Notes under the pieces: model-generated
Databases searched by the model: none
Seen by the model: the letters and a program-made list of their open reading frames with translations, nothing else
What the model was told of the DNA's origin: nothing
In this document: positions 1 through 10,471 of the stretch, one piece after another
How the letters are laid out: each line of letters begins with the position of its first letter
Numbering within the stretch: position 1 is the stretch's first letter
Position numbers and translations under genes: made by a program
Assembly: GCF_029223585.1 (NCBI RefSeq)
Contig: NZ_CP119423.1
Coordinates: 62,001-126,000 of the forward strand
Length of the DNA stretch: 64,000 nucleotides
Source: Photobacterium sp. DA100
GTDB lineage: Bacteria > Pseudomonadota > Gammaproteobacteria > Enterobacterales > Vibrionaceae
Direction of reading: 5' to 3'

Positions 1-1354
1 GTTGCGCCAGGAGATGTACGAAGCCTTTGTCACCCGTGCTTCAGACCGTGGCCCGAATGCCGGCAAGTGGGACAACAGCGAAATTATTGCCGAGAAGCTC
101 AAGCTGAGTCATGAAATCGCCCGCCTGCTGGGCTTCAATACCTACAGCGAGAAGTCACTGGCGACCAAGATGGCGGAAGCGCCGGATCAGGTGCTGGGCT
201 TCCTCAATGATCTGGCCTGCCGGGCCAAACCACAGGGCGAGCGTGAAGTGGCGGAGCTGCGCGAGTATGCCAGCGCCGAGTTTGGTGCCGAGCAGCTGGA
301 GCCGTGGGACTTTGCCTTCTACGCCGAGAAGCTCAAGCAGCACCGTTACAGCATTTCCGACGAGCAGCTGCGTCCGTATTTCCCAGAGCAGAAAGTGGTT
401 GCCGGCCTGTTCGAAGTACTCAAGCGTGTCTTCGGCATGGACGTTAAAGAGCGCGAGGGGGTTGATACCTGGCATGAGTCCGTGAAGTTCTACGATATTT
501 TCGATGGAAAAGGGGAACTGCGTGGCAGCTTCTACCTGGACTTGTACGCCCGCGAGCACAAGCGTGGCGGGGCATGGATGGACGAATGTATGGTTCGCCG
601 TACTCGTCAGGATGGCACTATGCAGATGCCAGTGGCTTACCTGACCTGCAACTTCAACAAGCCGGTGGGCGATAAACCAGCATTGTTTACCCATGACGAG
701 GTGGTCACCCTGTTCCACGAAACCGGCCACGGTATCCACCACATGCTGACCCAGATCGAAGTGCCGGCGGTGTCGGGCATCAACGGTGTGCCTTGGGACG
801 CGGTCGAGCTGCCGAGCCAGTTCCTGGAAAACTGGTGCTGGGAAGAAGAAGCATTGGCCTTTATCTCAGGCCATTACGAAACTGGCGAGCCATTGCCAAA
901 AGAGATGCTGGACAAGATGCTGGCAGCGAAGAACTTCCAGTCGGCGATGGGGATCCTGCGCCAGCTTGAGTTTGGCCTGTTCGACTTTACCCTGTACACC
1001 GAGTACGACCCAGAAGCCGGCGCCAAGGTGCTGGAAACGCTGGCGGATATCAAGTCGCGCGTGTCAGTGGTACCAAGCCCGGAGTGGGGCCGCTTCCCGC
1101 ATAGTTTCAGCCATATCTTTGCCGGCGGCTACAGTGCCGGTTACTACAGCTACCTGTGGGCCGAAGTGCTGTCGGCAGATGCGTATTCGCGTTTCGAGGA
1201 AGAGGGGATCTTCAACACCCAGACCGGGGCTGACTTCCTAGACTGTATTCTCGAGCGCGGCGGCAGCGAGGAGCCGATGGACTTGTTCAAGCGCTTCCGT
1301 GGCCGCGAACCGCAGATTGATGCGCTGCTAAAACATAGCGGCATCACTGGCTAA
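1..1354 (+). CDS. prlC: Oligopeptidase A (M3 zinc metallopeptidase), 5' end outside window
   Basis: This is the C-terminal two thirds of oligopeptidase A, a cytosolic M3-family zinc endopeptidase that degrades short peptides, including cleaved signal peptides. The reading frame is open at base 1, so the start lies upstream. About 450 residues are present, against roughly 680 in the E. coli enzyme. The zinc site HETGH is visible about 240 residues into this fragment, in the context LFHETGHGIHHM, which fits its expected place in the full protein. The C-terminal half contains the conserved SHIFAGGYSAGYYSYLWAEV region, seen here in pieces. The gene ends just before a hairpin terminator shared with the convergent gppA. 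The family assignment is secure from the motif and the length of matching sequence. Confidence 0.95.
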   Translation, partial: LRQEMYEAFVTRASDRGPNAGKWDNSEIIAEKLKLSHEIARLLGFNTYSEKSLATKMAEAPDQVLGFLNDLACRAKPQGEREVAELREYASAEFGAEQLEPWDFAFYAEKLKQHRYSISDEQLRPYFPEQKVVAGLFEVLKRVFGMDVKEREGVDTWHESVKFYDIFDGKGELRGSFYLDLYAREHKRGGAWMDECMVRRTRQDGTMQMPVAYLTCNFNKPVGDKPALFTHDEVVTLFHETGHGIHHMLTQIEVPAVSGINGVPWDAVELPSQFLENWCWEEEALAFISGHYETGEPLPKEMLDKMLAAKNFQSAMGILRQLEFGLFDFTLYTEYDPEAGAKVLETLADIKSRVSVVPSPEWGRFPHSFSHIFAGGYSAGYYSYLWAEVLSADAYSRFEEEGIFNTQTGADFLDCILERGGSEEPMDLFKRFRGREPQIDALLKHSGITG

Positions 1355-1384
1355 TTGCTGCGAAGGCAGACCGCAAGAAAGTAA

Positions 1385-1410
1385 AAAGCACCCCTCGGGG
1401 TGCTTTTTTT
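1385..1410. terminator. Bidirectional hairpin terminator between prlC and gppA
   Basis: A 10-base stem (AAAGCACCCC pairing with GGGGTGCTTT) with a 2-base loop is followed by a T run on the plus strand and preceded by an A run. It can therefore end both prlC (plus) and gppA (minus). Confidence 0.9.
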
Positions 1411-1424
1411 ATCGGTGTTGCCGC

Positions 1425-2921
1425 TTACTCGCTGGCGATGATGGTCAGCGGCCAGCCCATGTCGCTCTGGCGGGTAGCTTCTTGCTGCAGCTCGGCATCG
1501 GTCAGCGGGTTGGCGGCCAGCCAGCTGGCCGGCAGAGTCAGGCTCAGGGCGTTGTCATCGGCCTTGAGCGCGAACGGCGGCTGGTGGCTGCTGTCGCGGC
1601 GGTGGCACAAAATCACCGCCAGGCGCAGCAGACGCAGCAGACGCGTGGCACTTTGCGCTGACAGAGCGTGTTGCTCCGGCAGGCTGGTCAGATTCTCGCG
1701 GTAACGGCGCAGCAGCTCCGCAATCAGGTGCTTCTGGGCACGGGTGAAACCAGGCAGATCACTATGGTGGATCAGGTAAGCGGCATGCTCGCCACTTTTC
1801 TTGAACTCAATCATGGTGCCGATTTCATGCAGGGCCGTACTGGCATCAAGCAGGTAGTGCGCCTGCGGCTCCAGGTGCCACGCAGATTGGCAGCTGCCAA
1901 GCAGGGCACGGGCCGTGTCGCTGACATTGCCGGCGTGAATGCTGTCGAGTTGGAAGCGGGTCTGCAGGCTTTGCAGGGTACGCTCACGGACATCGTGGTG
2001 GCGCATCTGGCTCATCATCTCGTACACCATGCCTTCGCGCAGTGCACCGCCGGCCAGGGTCATCGATTCGATACCCAGAGACTCGAAAATCGCAATCAGG
2101 ATCGACAACCCGCTCGGGAAGACCAGGGCGCGCTCCAGAGTCAGGCCTTCGATATCAAGATCTTCCAGCCGTTCATACTGCATGGCCTGGCGCTGCATCC
2201 GCTTGAGTTTCTGCAGGGTGATGATCTCATCCATTCCCTGCGCCAGCATGATTTCCTGCAGGGCCTGGACGGTGCCGCTGGCCCCGACACAGGTTTGCCA
2301 ACCCAGCGTCTGGTATTGCTCGACAATCGGGGCGATGGCGGCCTTGGCGGCTGCGATCGCGGCATCGAAGTTGGCTGCGGTGAGGTAGCGGTCTTTGAAG
2401 TAACGCTCAAGCCAGGTCACACAGCCTATTTTCAGGCTGGTCAGGGCACTGGCATCAAACCCCTCGCCAATGATCACTTCGGTACTGGCACCGCCAATAT
2501 CGACTACCAGGCGTTTGCCACAACCGCCTGAGGTATGGGCAACCCCCTGGTAGATGATCCGGGCTTCTTCCTCGCCTGGAATGATATCGACCGGGTAGCC
2601 GAGAATGGTCTCGGCCTTGGAAAGAAAGTCCTCGGCATTGACGGCGGTACGCAGTGCGGCCGTCCCGACAATACGGATGTTACTTGCCGGAATATCCTGC
2701 AGGCGCTCGGCAAACAGGCTGAGGCAGTCCCACCCCCGTTGCATCGCCTCAATACTCAGCGCGTTTTCGCTGTTGAGGCCAGCTGCCAGGCGGACTTTGC
2801 GCTTGATCTTGGCCAGTGTCTGGACGGTGCCAGCCACCTCCCGGACGATCCACATGTGGAAGCTGTTGGAGCCAAGGTCAATGGCGGCATACAAGGGTGA
2901 TACTGTTCTTTCCATAGGCAT
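1425..2921 (-). CDS. gppA: Guanosine-5'-triphosphate,3'-diphosphate pyrophosphatase
   Basis: This is a Ppx/GppA-family phosphatase of 498 residues; E. coli GppA has 494. The family converts pppGpp to ppGpp in the stringent response, and related members hydrolyse polyphosphate. The N-terminal ASKHA-fold signature DLGSNSFH is at about residues 15-22, and the second phosphate loop DIGGASTEV follows near residue 142. The gene starts 10 bases after the rhlB stop on the same strand, so the two are probably co-transcribed, the arrangement also found in E. coli. That context favours GppA over Ppx. A second in-frame ATG at 2915 is an alternative start; neither has a strong ribosome binding site. Confidence 0.9.
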   Translation of the reverse strand: MPMERTVSPLYAAIDLGSNSFHMWIVREVAGTVQTLAKIKRKVRLAAGLNSENALSIEAMQRGWDCLSLFAERLQDIPASNIRIVGTAALRTAVNAEDFLSKAETILGYPVDIIPGEEEARIIYQGVAHTSGGCGKRLVVDIGGASTEVIIGEGFDASALTSLKIGCVTWLERYFKDRYLTAANFDAAIAAAKAAIAPIVEQYQTLGWQTCVGASGTVQALQEIMLAQGMDEIITLQKLKRMQRQAMQYERLEDLDIEGLTLERALVFPSGLSILIAIFESLGIESMTLAGGALREGMVYEMMSQMRHHDVRERTLQSLQTRFQLDSIHAGNVSDTARALLGSCQSAWHLEPQAHYLLDASTALHEIGTMIEFKKSGEHAAYLIHHSDLPGFTRAQKHLIAELLRRYRENLTSLPEQHALSAQSATRLLRLLRLAVILCHRRDSSHQPPFALKADDNALSLTLPASWLAANPLTDAELQQEATRQSDMGWPLTIIASE

Positions 2922-2931
2922 ATCTTACGTG

Positions 2932-4236
2932 TTACTGCTGTTTGTTTTGCTGCGGACGGCGACGGCTGCGCTGGCGTGACTGGCCCTGGCGCTGTGAGCC
3001 ACCGCTACGACGGTTGCCACCTTGGCGCGGTGAACGTGGTACGCTGATTGGCGGCGGAAGGTCGTCCAGCAGGGCTTCCGGGTCGTATTTCGATAGCGGA
3101 ATGGCATGCTCGATGTACGTTTCGATCGCCGGCAGGTTGATGGCATATTCTTCACAGGCAAAGCTGATCGAATGGCCGCTGGCGCCAGCACGACCGGTAC
3201 GGCCGATTCGATGCACGTAATCCTCTGCATCGTCAGGCAGATCATAGTTGAATACGTGGGTCACCTGAGGGATGTGCAGGCCGCGGGCCGCGACATCGGT
3301 AGCCACCAGGATATCCACTTCACCTTGGGTGAACTGCTCCAGGATGCGAACACGCTTCTTCTGCGGGACATCGCCGGTCAGCAAGCCAACGCGGTGCTTA
3401 TCAGCGGCCAGGTGGGCCCAGATATCTTCACAGCGGTGCTTGGTGTTGGCAAAGACGATGGCACGGTCCGGCCATTCTTCTTCCAGCAGGCTCTGCAGCA
3501 GGCGCATCTTGTCCTGGTTGGACGGATAGAACAGTTCTTCCTGGATGCGGTGGCCGGTCTTCTGCTCTGGCTCGACAATCACGCTTTCAGGCGAGTTCAT
3601 GTGCTCGAACGCGAGCTCTTTCACACGGTAAGACAGCGTTGCCGAGAACAGCATGTTCAAACGCTCCTGCGGCACCGGCATGCGACGGAACAAGAAACGG
3701 ATGTCCTTGATAAAGCCAAGGTCGAACATGCGGTCGGCTTCGTCCAGAACCACAGCCTGGATAGAGCGCAGATCGATCACGCGCTGCTTGTAGAAATCGA
3801 TGATACGGCCGCAGGTGCCGATCAGAATGTCCACACCCGCTTCGAGTGTCTTCTGCTGTTTCTCGTAGGCTTCACCGCCGTAGGCAAGCCCTGCCGTCAG
3901 GCCGGTGCTTTCGAGCAGTGGTTTGGCATCGTTGTAAATTTGGATCGCCAGCTCACGAGTTGGTGCCATAATAATGGCACGAGGATGGTTTTGCTTACGC
4001 TCCTCTTTTGCCGGGGTTAGCAGCAAGTGGTTGAAAGTCGCGGTCAGGAAAGCCAGGGTTTTCCCTGTGCCTGTTTGAGCCTGACCAGCAATGTCACGGC
4101 CGGAGAGCACTACCGGCAATGCCAGCGCCTGGATCGGCGTACAATTATGGAAACCTTTGGCTTCCAATCCTTGTAAAACCCGAGGTTCTAAACCCAGGTC
4201 GGCAAATTTTTGCTCTGTGATGTGAGTCGTCTTCAT
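2932..4236 (-). CDS. rhlB: ATP-dependent RNA helicase RhlB
   Basis: This DEAD-box RNA helicase unwinds structured RNA for RNase E in the degradosome. Visible motifs are the Q-motif region near residue 33, Walker A AQTGTGKT at residues 53-60, the DEAD box in [13 protein letters not shown] in FSATLS, and HRIGRTGR of motif VI. The length is 434 residues, and the last 40 are rich in Arg, Gln and Gly, forming a basic tail that in this family helps bind RNA and partners. It is divergent from trxA and precedes gppA, the classical enterobacterial and vibrio order. The ATG start at 4236 gives the standard N-terminus. Confidence 0.95.
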   Translation of the reverse strand: MKTTHITEQKFADLGLEPRVLQGLEAKGFHNCTPIQALALPVVLSGRDIAGQAQTGTGKTLAFLTATFNHLLLTPAKEERKQNHPRAIIMAPTRELAIQIYNDAKPLLESTGLTAGLAYGGEAYEKQQKTLEAGVDILIGTCGRIIDFYKQRVIDLRSIQAVVLDEADRMFDLGFIKDIRFLFRRMPVPQERLNMLFSATLSYRVKELAFEHMNSPESVIVEPEQKTGHRIQEELFYPSNQDKMRLLQSLLEEEWPDRAIVFANTKHRCEDIWAHLAADKHRVGLLTGDVPQKKRVRILEQFTQGEVDILVATDVAARGLHIPQVTHVFNYDLPDDAEDYVHRIGRTGRAGASGHSISFACEEYAINLPAIETYIEHAIPLSKYDPEALLDDLPPPISVPRSPRQGGNRRSGGSQRQGQSRQRSRRRPQQNKQQ

Positions 4237-4349
4237 TCGTATAGAATATCAGCTTAGGGTTGCAATACGAAACGGATTCCATTCAAATAGGGCATCGATT
4301 TGCTGGTTAAAATCAAATCAGCTAACAAAATCAACCATTGGAGTGGAAG

Positions 4350-4676
4350 ATGAGCGACAAGATTGTGCAGCTAACAGACGCAAGTTTCGAAAGCGATGTT
4401 ATTACTGCTGCAGGCCCGGTACTAGTCGATTTTTGGGCTGAATGGTGTGGTCCTTGCAAAATGATTGCCCCAATTCTTGATGAGATCGCGGACGAGTATG
4501 AAGGTAAGCTGACCATCGGTAAATTAAATATCGACCAAAATGCAGCAACGCCACCAAAATTCGGCATCCGTGGTATCCCAACGCTACTGCTGTTCAAGGA
4601 CGGCGGTGTGGCGGCAACCAAAGTGGGTGCCCTGTCAAAGAGCCAGCTGAAAGAGTTCCTCGACGCGAACCTGTAA
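4350..4676 (+). CDS. trxA: Thioredoxin 1
   Basis: This is a 108-residue thioredoxin, the general cytosolic disulfide reductant recharged by thioredoxin reductase. The active site WCGPC is at about residues 32-36, preceded by VDFWAE, and the cis-proline loop GIRGIPT lies near residue 75. The ATG at 4350 is chosen because GGAG sits 6 bases upstream and because the protein then starts MSDKIVQL as in other thioredoxins. The upstream in-frame TTG at 4338 would add four odd residues. It is divergent from rhlB and followed by rho, the conserved order. Confidence 0.96.
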   Translation: MSDKIVQLTDASFESDVITAAGPVLVDFWAEWCGPCKMIAPILDEIADEYEGKLTIGKLNIDQNAATPPKFGIRGIPTLLLFKDGGVAATKVGALSKSQLKEFLDANL

Positions 4677-4690
4677 GCAACTCTGCCTTG

Positions 4691-4721
4691 AACCGTGCAC
4701 AATTTCTCGTTGTGCATGGTT
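4691..4721 (+). other. Stem-loop after trxA without a T run
   Basis: AACCGTGCACAA pairs with TTGTGCATGGTT around a short loop, with one G-T pair. No T run follows, so it may be a Rho-dependent or processing end for trxA, or part of the rho leader. Confidence 0.5.
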
Positions 4722-4872
4722 TGACTTGCGTCTATGCTAGACGGATGAGATCTTTAGTGCTAACTTATTGCACGTAAATTGTAATTTTGTTCATTCCTTG
4801 ACCAGCCCCATTGGTCGACTTTATCTCAATTAACATAGAACCCCAATTTTGACTGACAAGAAACCCACCACT

Positions 4873-6138
4873 ATGAATCTTACTGAACTAAAGAACCAAC
4901 CTATTTCTAAGTTGGTTGCGCTTGGCGAAAGCTTAGGACTGGAAAACCTGGCGCGTTTGAGAAAACAAGACATTATCTTCGCGATTCTCAAACAGCATGC
5001 GAAAAGTGGTGAGGACATTTTTGGCGATGGTGTTCTAGAAATCCTTCAAGATGGCTTCGGCTTCCTCCGCTCTGCAGACAGTTCTTACCTCGCCGGTCCT
5101 GATGATATCTACGTTTCTCCTAGCCAAATCCGCCGTTTCAACCTTCGCACTGGTGACACTATCTCCGGCAAGATCCGTCCGCCGAAAGACGGTGAGCGCT
5201 ACTTTGCGCTGCTGAAGGTTAACGAGGTTAACTACGACAAGCCTGATAACGCCCGCAACAAGATCCTGTTTGAAAACTTGACTCCGCTGCACGCCAACGA
5301 GCGTATGCGTATGGAGCGTGGTAACGGTTCGACCGAAGACATCACGGCCCGTGTACTGGACTTGGCTTCGCCAATCGGTAAAGGCCAGCGTGGTTTGATT
5401 GTTGCACCGCCAAAAGCGGGTAAGACCATGCTGCTGCAGAACATTGCCCAGAGCATTGCCTACAACCACCCAGAGTGTGAGCTGATGGTACTGCTGATCG
5501 ACGAACGTCCGGAAGAAGTAACCGAGATGCAGCGCCTGGTTAAGGGTGAAGTGGTTGCTTCAACCTTTGACGAGCCAGCATCACGCCACGTTCAGGTAGC
5601 TGAAATGGTGATTGAGAAGGCCAAGCGCTTGGTTGAACACAAGAAAGACGTGGTTATCCTGCTTGACTCTATTACCCGTCTGGCCCGTGCCTACAATACC
5701 GTGATCCCGTCATCGGGCAAGGTACTGACCGGTGGTGTCGATGCCAACGCCCTGCACCGTCCGAAGCGTTTCTTCGGTGCGGCCCGTAACGTCGAAGAGG
5801 GCGGCAGCCTGACCATCATCGCTACGGCACTGGTTGATACCGGCTCTAAGATGGATGAAGTTATCTACGAAGAGTTCAAGGGTACCGGTAACATGGAACT
5901 GCACCTGTCTCGCAAGATCGCAGAAAAACGTGTCTTCCCGGCGATTGACTTTAACCGCTCAGGTACCCGTCGCGAAGAGCTGCTAGCGAAAGCGGACGAA
6001 CTGCAGAAGATGTGGATCCTGCGTAAGATTGTTCACCCAATGGGTGAAACTGATAGCATGGAGTTTTTGATCGACAAGCTATCGATGACCAAGACCAACG
6101 ACGAGTTCTTCGACGCGATGCGTCGCCAGAAGTCCTAA
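4873..6138 (+). CDS. rho: Transcription termination factor Rho
   Basis: Rho is the hexameric RNA-dependent ATPase that ends transcription at rut sites. The 421-residue protein has the N-terminal Rho homology domain, the cold-shock-like primary RNA-binding fold containing the DGFGFLR element, then the ATPase domain with Walker A in [10 protein letters not shown] near residue 180 and Walker B in [10 protein letters not shown]. The ATG at 4873 gives MNLTELKN, identical in style to E. coli Rho (419 residues). An in-frame TTG at 4849 is less likely. The roughly 195-base gap after trxA may act as a leader, as rho is autoregulated by attenuation in E. coli, but I see no decisive element in it. Confidence 0.97.
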   Translation: MNLTELKNQPISKLVALGESLGLENLARLRKQDIIFAILKQHAKSGEDIFGDGVLEILQDGFGFLRSADSSYLAGPDDIYVSPSQIRRFNLRTGDTISGKIRPPKDGERYFALLKVNEVNYDKPDNARNKILFENLTPLHANERMRMERGNGSTEDITARVLDLASPIGKGQRGLIVAPPKAGKTMLLQNIAQSIAYNHPECELMVLLIDERPEEVTEMQRLVKGEVVASTFDEPASRHVQVAEMVIEKAKRLVEHKKDVVILLDSITRLARAYNTVIPSSGKVLTGGVDANALHRPKRFFGAARNVEEGGSLTIIATALVDTGSKMDEVIYEEFKGTGNMELHLSRKIAEKRVFPAIDFNRSGTRREELLAKADELQKMWILRKIVHPMGETDSMEFLIDKLSMTKTNDEFFDAMRRQKS

Positions 6139-6162
6139 TTCGTCGCTTGACTCACAGTTTTG

Positions 6163-6190
6163 AAAAACGCCACAGCTTGTGGCGTTTTTT
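6163..6190 (+). terminator. Rho-independent terminator after rho
   Basis: The stem ACGCCACA/TGTGGCGT has a 3-base loop, is flanked by an A run and is followed by six T residues. It lies 25 bases after the rho stop codon. Confidence 0.92.
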
Positions 6191-6348
6191 ATTTTTGGTA
6201 CACTGAACCTCTAATTGATCGTTGTTCAATTACGGCTTTGCTGGTAATTGCCCCCGATAGATCGATATACTGTGTTTGTTATCAACTTGTGACTACGGAT
6301 CAGGATGATCCGGATAACCGACATATCTTTTTTCACCAAGGAGGTGAC

Positions 6349-7380
6349 ATGCGACTAGGAAAGTGCATGCAGATAGGTTTGCTGGCTGTAGGGATGGTAG
6401 CAGCCCAGGCCACGGCCCAGATAGCCATTCAGCCAACCGAAATTTCCCAACAGGACGTTGAGCACATCCAGGCTTCCCTGCAAGTTAAGAACCGGGTATC
6501 GGCCCTGCGCCAATACTATGACAACAGTGACTTTGCACTGTTAGAAACCCACCTGTCCCCATTGCCCCCCCTCCAGCAAGAAGCGGTGCGCAGCCAGCTG
6601 ATTGATTATGCTATCAGCTCTGCAGTAAAGCCCGGTGGATTGGATCAGGCCAAAGCGGACTGGCTTGAGGCCCAGGCGGCTCGGATGCCGGTTTTCAATG
6701 TGGTCGAGCAAGGGGATGGCTACCTGGTGACCAAATCAGCCTTCCATTATGGCGCCAAGGCGCGCAGTTTGGTGATCCGCTGGCAGCAGCAGTTGCTGGC
6801 TCAGCAGATGATCGAACAAGCAGAAGACGGTGCGCTGCAGCTATCACAGTGGCTGGTCGGGGATATCCAGACCCAGGCGATCCGGCGTGATATTTTTCTG
6901 GCGCAATTACCCGAATTGTCAGAGACCGCTGTCGAGGTGCTGGCCGAGCAGTTTACCTCGGACAGCAAGCTGCTCTGGCTGCCGGACAATGCAGTGATTG
7001 CCGCCGTTGCCGCGGCGTCGGGCGACGAGGGGGTCTACCACTTACTCTGGCGCCGCCGCAGCGATCAATACAGTCTGGCCGAGCTAAATCGGCTGGCTGA
7101 GCTGGCACCGCAACCCGCAGCGACCAAGCAGCTGATGGCTGCGACCATCAACCCGACCCTGAAGCTTCAGGCCTACCGCGCGCTGATCACTCTCAAGCCG
7201 TTGCCGGTGGCTGCCAGGGACTTTCTCAGCGATAAGCTGAGCGAAGTCGATGACGGTGAGCTGGTGGCCACCGAGCTGGCCCGCAGCGGTTATCTCGAGT
7301 GGCTCGAGCAGTTGGCCTCGGCCAGCCGCAGCCAGGTGCTGCAGAAGAACTTCCGCTCGGCGCTTGCCAAGCTGCCTTGA
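6349..7380 (+). CDS. Exported protein of unknown function
   Basis: I do not recognise this 343-residue protein. The ATG at 6349 is preceded by AAGGAGGTG, an almost perfect ribosome binding site, and gives a signal peptide (MRLGKCMQ, a hydrophobic stretch, then AQATAQ), so it is probably periplasmic. The longer frame from 6160 runs back into the rho terminator and is not used. The mature protein is rich in Ala, Leu and Gln and mostly predicted helical by eye, with repeated Leu-rich stretches that may form a HEAT-like or TPR-like superhelix; that is an inference only. No cysteine pair or catalytic motif stands out. It sits between rho and ubiD with its own leader. Confidence 0.75.
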   Translation: MRLGKCMQIGLLAVGMVAAQATAQIAIQPTEISQQDVEHIQASLQVKNRVSALRQYYDNSDFALLETHLSPLPPLQQEAVRSQLIDYAISSAVKPGGLDQAKADWLEAQAARMPVFNVVEQGDGYLVTKSAFHYGAKARSLVIRWQQQLLAQQMIEQAEDGALQLSQWLVGDIQTQAIRRDIFLAQLPELSETAVEVLAEQFTSDSKLLWLPDNAVIAAVAAASGDEGVYHLLWRRRSDQYSLAELNRLAELAPQPAATKQLMAATINPTLKLQAYRALITLKPLPVAARDFLSDKLSEVDDGELVATELARSGYLEWLEQLASASRSQVLQKNFRSALAKLP

Positions 7381-7462
7381 ACAACCTGCTTTGGCCTGCC
7401 GCTAAGGCCGGGGCTGGATCGCAGTGGTCGGATTTTCCGCTGTCCTACCGTTAACAAGTCGT

Positions 7463-7487
7463 TATAATGTTTTGATAATGATTATTT
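7463..7487 (+). promoter_or_regulatory. Candidate -10 box and Fur-box-like site before ubiD
   Basis: TATAAT at 7463-7468 is followed by TGATAATGATTATTT at 7473-7487. The latter matches the 7-1-7 Fur model TGATAAT-N-ATTATCA at 12 of 14 positions. No good -35 box is seen. This suggests iron-linked control of ubiD but is not proof. Confidence 0.4.
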
Positions 7488-7550
7488 GTACCCGGTGACT
7501 GAAACCAGCACCGGGTGCTGGTGTATTTAGGATAGGTAACCGCGAAACCG

Positions 7551-9407
7551 ATGAAGTTCAAGGATCTGCGAGAGTTTATTGACTATCTGGAGCAACAGGG
7601 CGAGCTCAAGCGCATCAAGCTGCCGGTCGACCCGGATCAGGAGATCACCGAAATCTGTGATCGTACCTTGCGTGCCGGCGGACCGGCGCTGTTGTTCGAA
7701 AACCCGGTGGGCTACGACGTTCCGGTACTGGCAAACTTGTTTGGTACGCCGGGCCGGGTGGCGATGGGAATGGGGCGGACCGATGTCCGTGAACTGCGGG
7801 AAGTCGGCAAGTTACTGGCTTACCTGAAAGAGCCGGAGCCACCGAAAGGCTTCCGCGAAGCGTTGGATAAGCTCCCGGTATTCAAGCAGGTGCTTAACAT
7901 GCCGGTCAAGCGGCTGCGCAGCGCCCCGTGCCAGGACATCGTCTGGCAGGGTGACGAGGTCGATTTGGACAAAATTCCGGTCATGAGCTGTTGGCCTGAT
8001 GATGTGGCTCCCTTGCTGACCTGGGGCCTGACCATCACCAAGGGACCGAATAAAAAGCGCCAGAATCTTGGGATTTACCGCCAGCAGAAAATCGGCAAGA
8101 ACAAAATCATCATGCGCTGGTTGGCGCACCGTGGCGGTGCACTGGATCTGCGCGACTGGATGGAAACCCATCCGGGCAAGCCTTTCCCGGTGAGCGTGGC
8201 CTTCGGTGCTGATCCGGCAACGATACTCGGTGCGGTGACCCCGATCCCCGATACCTTGTCCGAGTATGCCTTCGCCGGCCTGCTGCGTGGCCGCAAGAGC
8301 GAAGTGGTCAAGAGCCTGAGCAATGATCTGGAAGTGCCGGCCAGTGCGGAAATTGTGCTAGAAGGCTATATCGACCCGAACGAGTTTGCCGACGAGGGGC
8401 CGTATGGCGACCATACCGGCTACTACAACGAGGTCGAGCGCCACCATGTGTTCACCATTACCCATGTGACCATGCGCAAGGCACCTATCTACCACAGTAC
8501 CTATACCGGCCGTCCGCCCGATGAGCCCGCAGTGCTAGGCGTGGCACTCAACGAAGTGTTCGTGCCCATTTTGCAAAAGCAGTTTCCGGAGATTGTCGAT
8601 TTCTATCTGCCGCCTGAGGGCTGCTCTTACCGCATGGCTGTGGTGTCGATGAAGAAGCAATACCCCGGCCATGCCAAGCGGGTGATGATGGGCGTCTGGT
8701 CCTTCCTGCGCCAGTTCATGTACACCAAGTTTGTCATCGTGGTGGATGAAGAGGTCGATACCCGCGACTGGGGCAGTGTGGTTGCTGCCATGAGCCGCGA
8801 AATGGATCCGGTGCGCGACACGCTGTTTATCGATCAAACCCCGATAGACTCGCTGGATTTTGCCTCGCCGGTGGTGGGCCTGGGCTCCAAGATGGGACTG
8901 GATGCAACCCGCAAGTGGGAAGCGGAAACGGCCAACGCGGTTGCTTATTCCCGCCCGTTGGCCGAACCGGATCGCGATATCCTGCAGTCGGAGATCAAGC
9001 AGCTTCCGGCTGTGATTGATTGCTACCTGCCGCAAACAGCAGAGTGCGCTGGCGTGGCGATAGTGACTATCAACAAGGACCAAGTGGGTCAGGCATTGCA
9101 GGTGATGGATAGCATCTGGACGGTGCTGGCCGGGAAGACCGACACCAAGTTCGTGATTGTCTGTGACGGTGACGTCGATGCCCGCGACTGGAATGATGTG
9201 ATCTGGGCGATAACCACCCGGATGGATCCAAGCCGTGATACCCTGATGGTCAAGCAAACGGCACAGCATGGTGCCAGGATCGGCCTGGACGCCACCAACA
9301 AGCTGCCGGGTGAGGCCAGCCGAGAATGGGGCACACCAATTGCCAAGTCGCCCGAGGTGGTCGCCCGAGTCGATGCCATCTGGGACGAACTAGGGATCCT
9401 GGGTTAA
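7551..9407 (+). CDS. ubiD: 3-octaprenyl-4-hydroxybenzoate decarboxylase UbiD, long form
   Basis: UbiD is the prenylated-FMN-dependent decarboxylase that removes the carboxyl group from 3-polyprenyl-4-hydroxybenzoate in ubiquinone synthesis. The first 480 residues follow the E. coli enzyme closely, including [11 protein letters not shown] and the [14 protein letters not shown] region. The protein is 618 residues, about 120 more than the 497 of E. coli. The extra length comes from an internal duplication: a unit containing [16 protein letters not shown] near residue 391 recurs as [16 protein letters not shown] near residue 531, followed each time by R-DP-RDT and GLDAT. It is followed by a small ferredoxin-like gene and fre; ubiD-fre adjacency is known from E. 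coli. Confidence 0.94.
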   Translation: MKFKDLREFIDYLEQQGELKRIKLPVDPDQEITEICDRTLRAGGPALLFENPVGYDVPVLANLFGTPGRVAMGMGRTDVRELREVGKLLAYLKEPEPPKGFREALDKLPVFKQVLNMPVKRLRSAPCQDIVWQGDEVDLDKIPVMSCWPDDVAPLLTWGLTITKGPNKKRQNLGIYRQQKIGKNKIIMRWLAHRGGALDLRDWMETHPGKPFPVSVAFGADPATILGAVTPIPDTLSEYAFAGLLRGRKSEVVKSLSNDLEVPASAEIVLEGYIDPNEFADEGPYGDHTGYYNEVERHHVFTITHVTMRKAPIYHSTYTGRPPDEPAVLGVALNEVFVPILQKQFPEIVDFYLPPEGCSYRMAVVSMKKQYPGHAKRVMMGVWSFLRQFMYTKFVIVVDEEVDTRDWGSVVAAMSREMDPVRDTLFIDQTPIDSLDFASPVVGLGSKMGLDATRKWEAETANAVAYSRPLAEPDRDILQSEIKQLPAVIDCYLPQTAECAGVAIVTINKDQVGQALQVMDSIWTVLAGKTDTKFVIVCDGDVDARDWNDVIWAITTRMDPSRDTLMVKQTAQHGARIGLDATNKLPGEASREWGTPIAKSPEVVARVDAIWDELGILG

Positions 9408-9483
9408 CCTGTGAGTCAGCCCAGCCTGTAAACTAAGTTAGATAGCAAAGCCGGGCACAAGCGCCGGGCACGAGAAAATAAAT

Positions 9484-9747
9484 ATGTACCAAGTCCGCCT
9501 GCTGCCTCATGATGTGACGTTTGCCACCGATGGCGAACAAACGGTGCTTGAGGCCGCGCTCAACGCAGGCATTGCTTTTCCCAATCGCTGCCAGGTTGGT
9601 GCTTGTGCCATGTGCATGTGCCGCAAGCAGCTGGGGGAGATCCGCTATCAGCTCGAGCCTATGCTCACCGAGAAGGAGCAGGCCGAAGGCTGGATCTTTG
9701 CGTGTCAGGCAATGGCTACGAGTGATTTGGTGCTCCAGCTAGATTAG
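9484..9747 (+). CDS. Small 2Fe-2S ferredoxin-like protein
   Basis: This is an 87-residue plant-type 2Fe-2S domain. The cluster ligands are visible as CQVGACAMC (C-X4-C-X2-C) near residue 37 and a fourth cysteine in FACQA near residue 74. The fold matches the ferredoxin module often fused to reductases, but here it stands alone, 9 bases upstream of fre. The likely role is electron transfer from or to the Fre flavoprotein, by analogy with ferredoxin-reductase fusions; the actual partner is inferred from neighbourhood only. The ribosome binding site is weak. Confidence 0.85.
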   Translation: MYQVRLLPHDVTFATDGEQTVLEAALNAGIAFPNRCQVGACAMCMCRKQLGEIRYQLEPMLTEKEQAEGWIFACQAMATSDLVLQLD

Positions 9748-9756
9748 AGGAAGCGA

Positions 9757-10467
9757 ATGTCCATCAAGTGCGAAGTAAAATCCGTCGAGCCGCTGGCGTG
9801 CAATACCCACCGTATTCTGCTGCGGCCGGAATCCAAAATTGAATTTAAGGCTGGCCAGTACCTGCTGGCAGTGATGGGCGAGAAGGACAAGCGTCCGTTT
9901 TCGATTGCCAGCAGCCCGTGCCGCGAAGGGGAGCTGGAGCTGCACATCGGCGCTGCCGAGCATAACCCTTATGCCATCGAGGTGGTCGAACACATGAAAG
10001 CTGCGCTTGAGGCTGGCACGCCGGTTGATATCGAAGCGCCGCACGGTGAGGCCTGGGTGCGCGACGACAGTGACAAGCCATTGCTGCTGATTGCCGGCGG
10101 AACGGGCTTCTCTTATGTGCGCAGCATTTTGGACAACTGCCTGAGCCGCGGTGTTCGCCAGCCGATCTTCGTGTACTGGGGCGGGCGCGATGAATGCCAG
10201 CTCTATGCCAACGACGAGCTCAAGGCCCTGGCCGAGCAGCACGCCAACCTGACCTATGTCCCGGTCGTCGAAACGGCGCCGGAAGGCTGGCAGGGCAAAA
10301 CTGGCAATGTGCTGGAAGCGGTAAGCGATGATTTCGTCAGCCTGTCGGCCTACGACATCTATATCTGCGGCCGGTTCGAAATGGCTGGCGCAGCGCGTGA
10401 GCTGTTCTCGGCTGAGAAAGGGGCCGAGCGCGAGCGTATGTTTGCCGATGCGTTTTCGTTTATTTAA
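9757..10467 (+). CDS. fre: NAD(P)H-flavin reductase
   Basis: Fre reduces free flavins (FMN, FAD, riboflavin) with NAD(P)H and supplies reduced flavin to other enzymes, including ferric reduction and, in luminous relatives, luciferase. The 236-residue protein has the N-terminal flavin-binding barrel with RPFSIAS near residue 47 and the C-terminal nucleotide-binding domain with [12 protein letters not shown] near residue 112 and YICGRFEMA near the end. GAGG lies 7 bases before the ATG. It shares a transcript with the 2Fe-2S gene 9 bases upstream and probably with ubiD. Confidence 0.93.
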   Translation: MSIKCEVKSVEPLACNTHRILLRPESKIEFKAGQYLLAVMGEKDKRPFSIASSPCREGELELHIGAAEHNPYAIEVVEHMKAALEAGTPVDIEAPHGEAWVRDDSDKPLLLIAGGTGFSYVRSILDNCLSRGVRQPIFVYWGGRDECQLYANDELKALAEQHANLTYVPVVETAPEGWQGKTGNVLEAVSDDFVSLSAYDIYICGRFEMAGAARELFSAEKGAERERMFADAFSFI

Positions 10468-10471
10468 ATGC

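Noticed and set aside
1668-2531. A 287-codon open frame antisense to gppA
   Set aside because: It lies wholly inside gppA on the other strand and has no start signal; a shadow of biased codon use.
3106-4020. A 304-codon open frame antisense to rhlB
   Set aside because: It is fully contained in rhlB, a secure gene, and the translation resembles no protein family.
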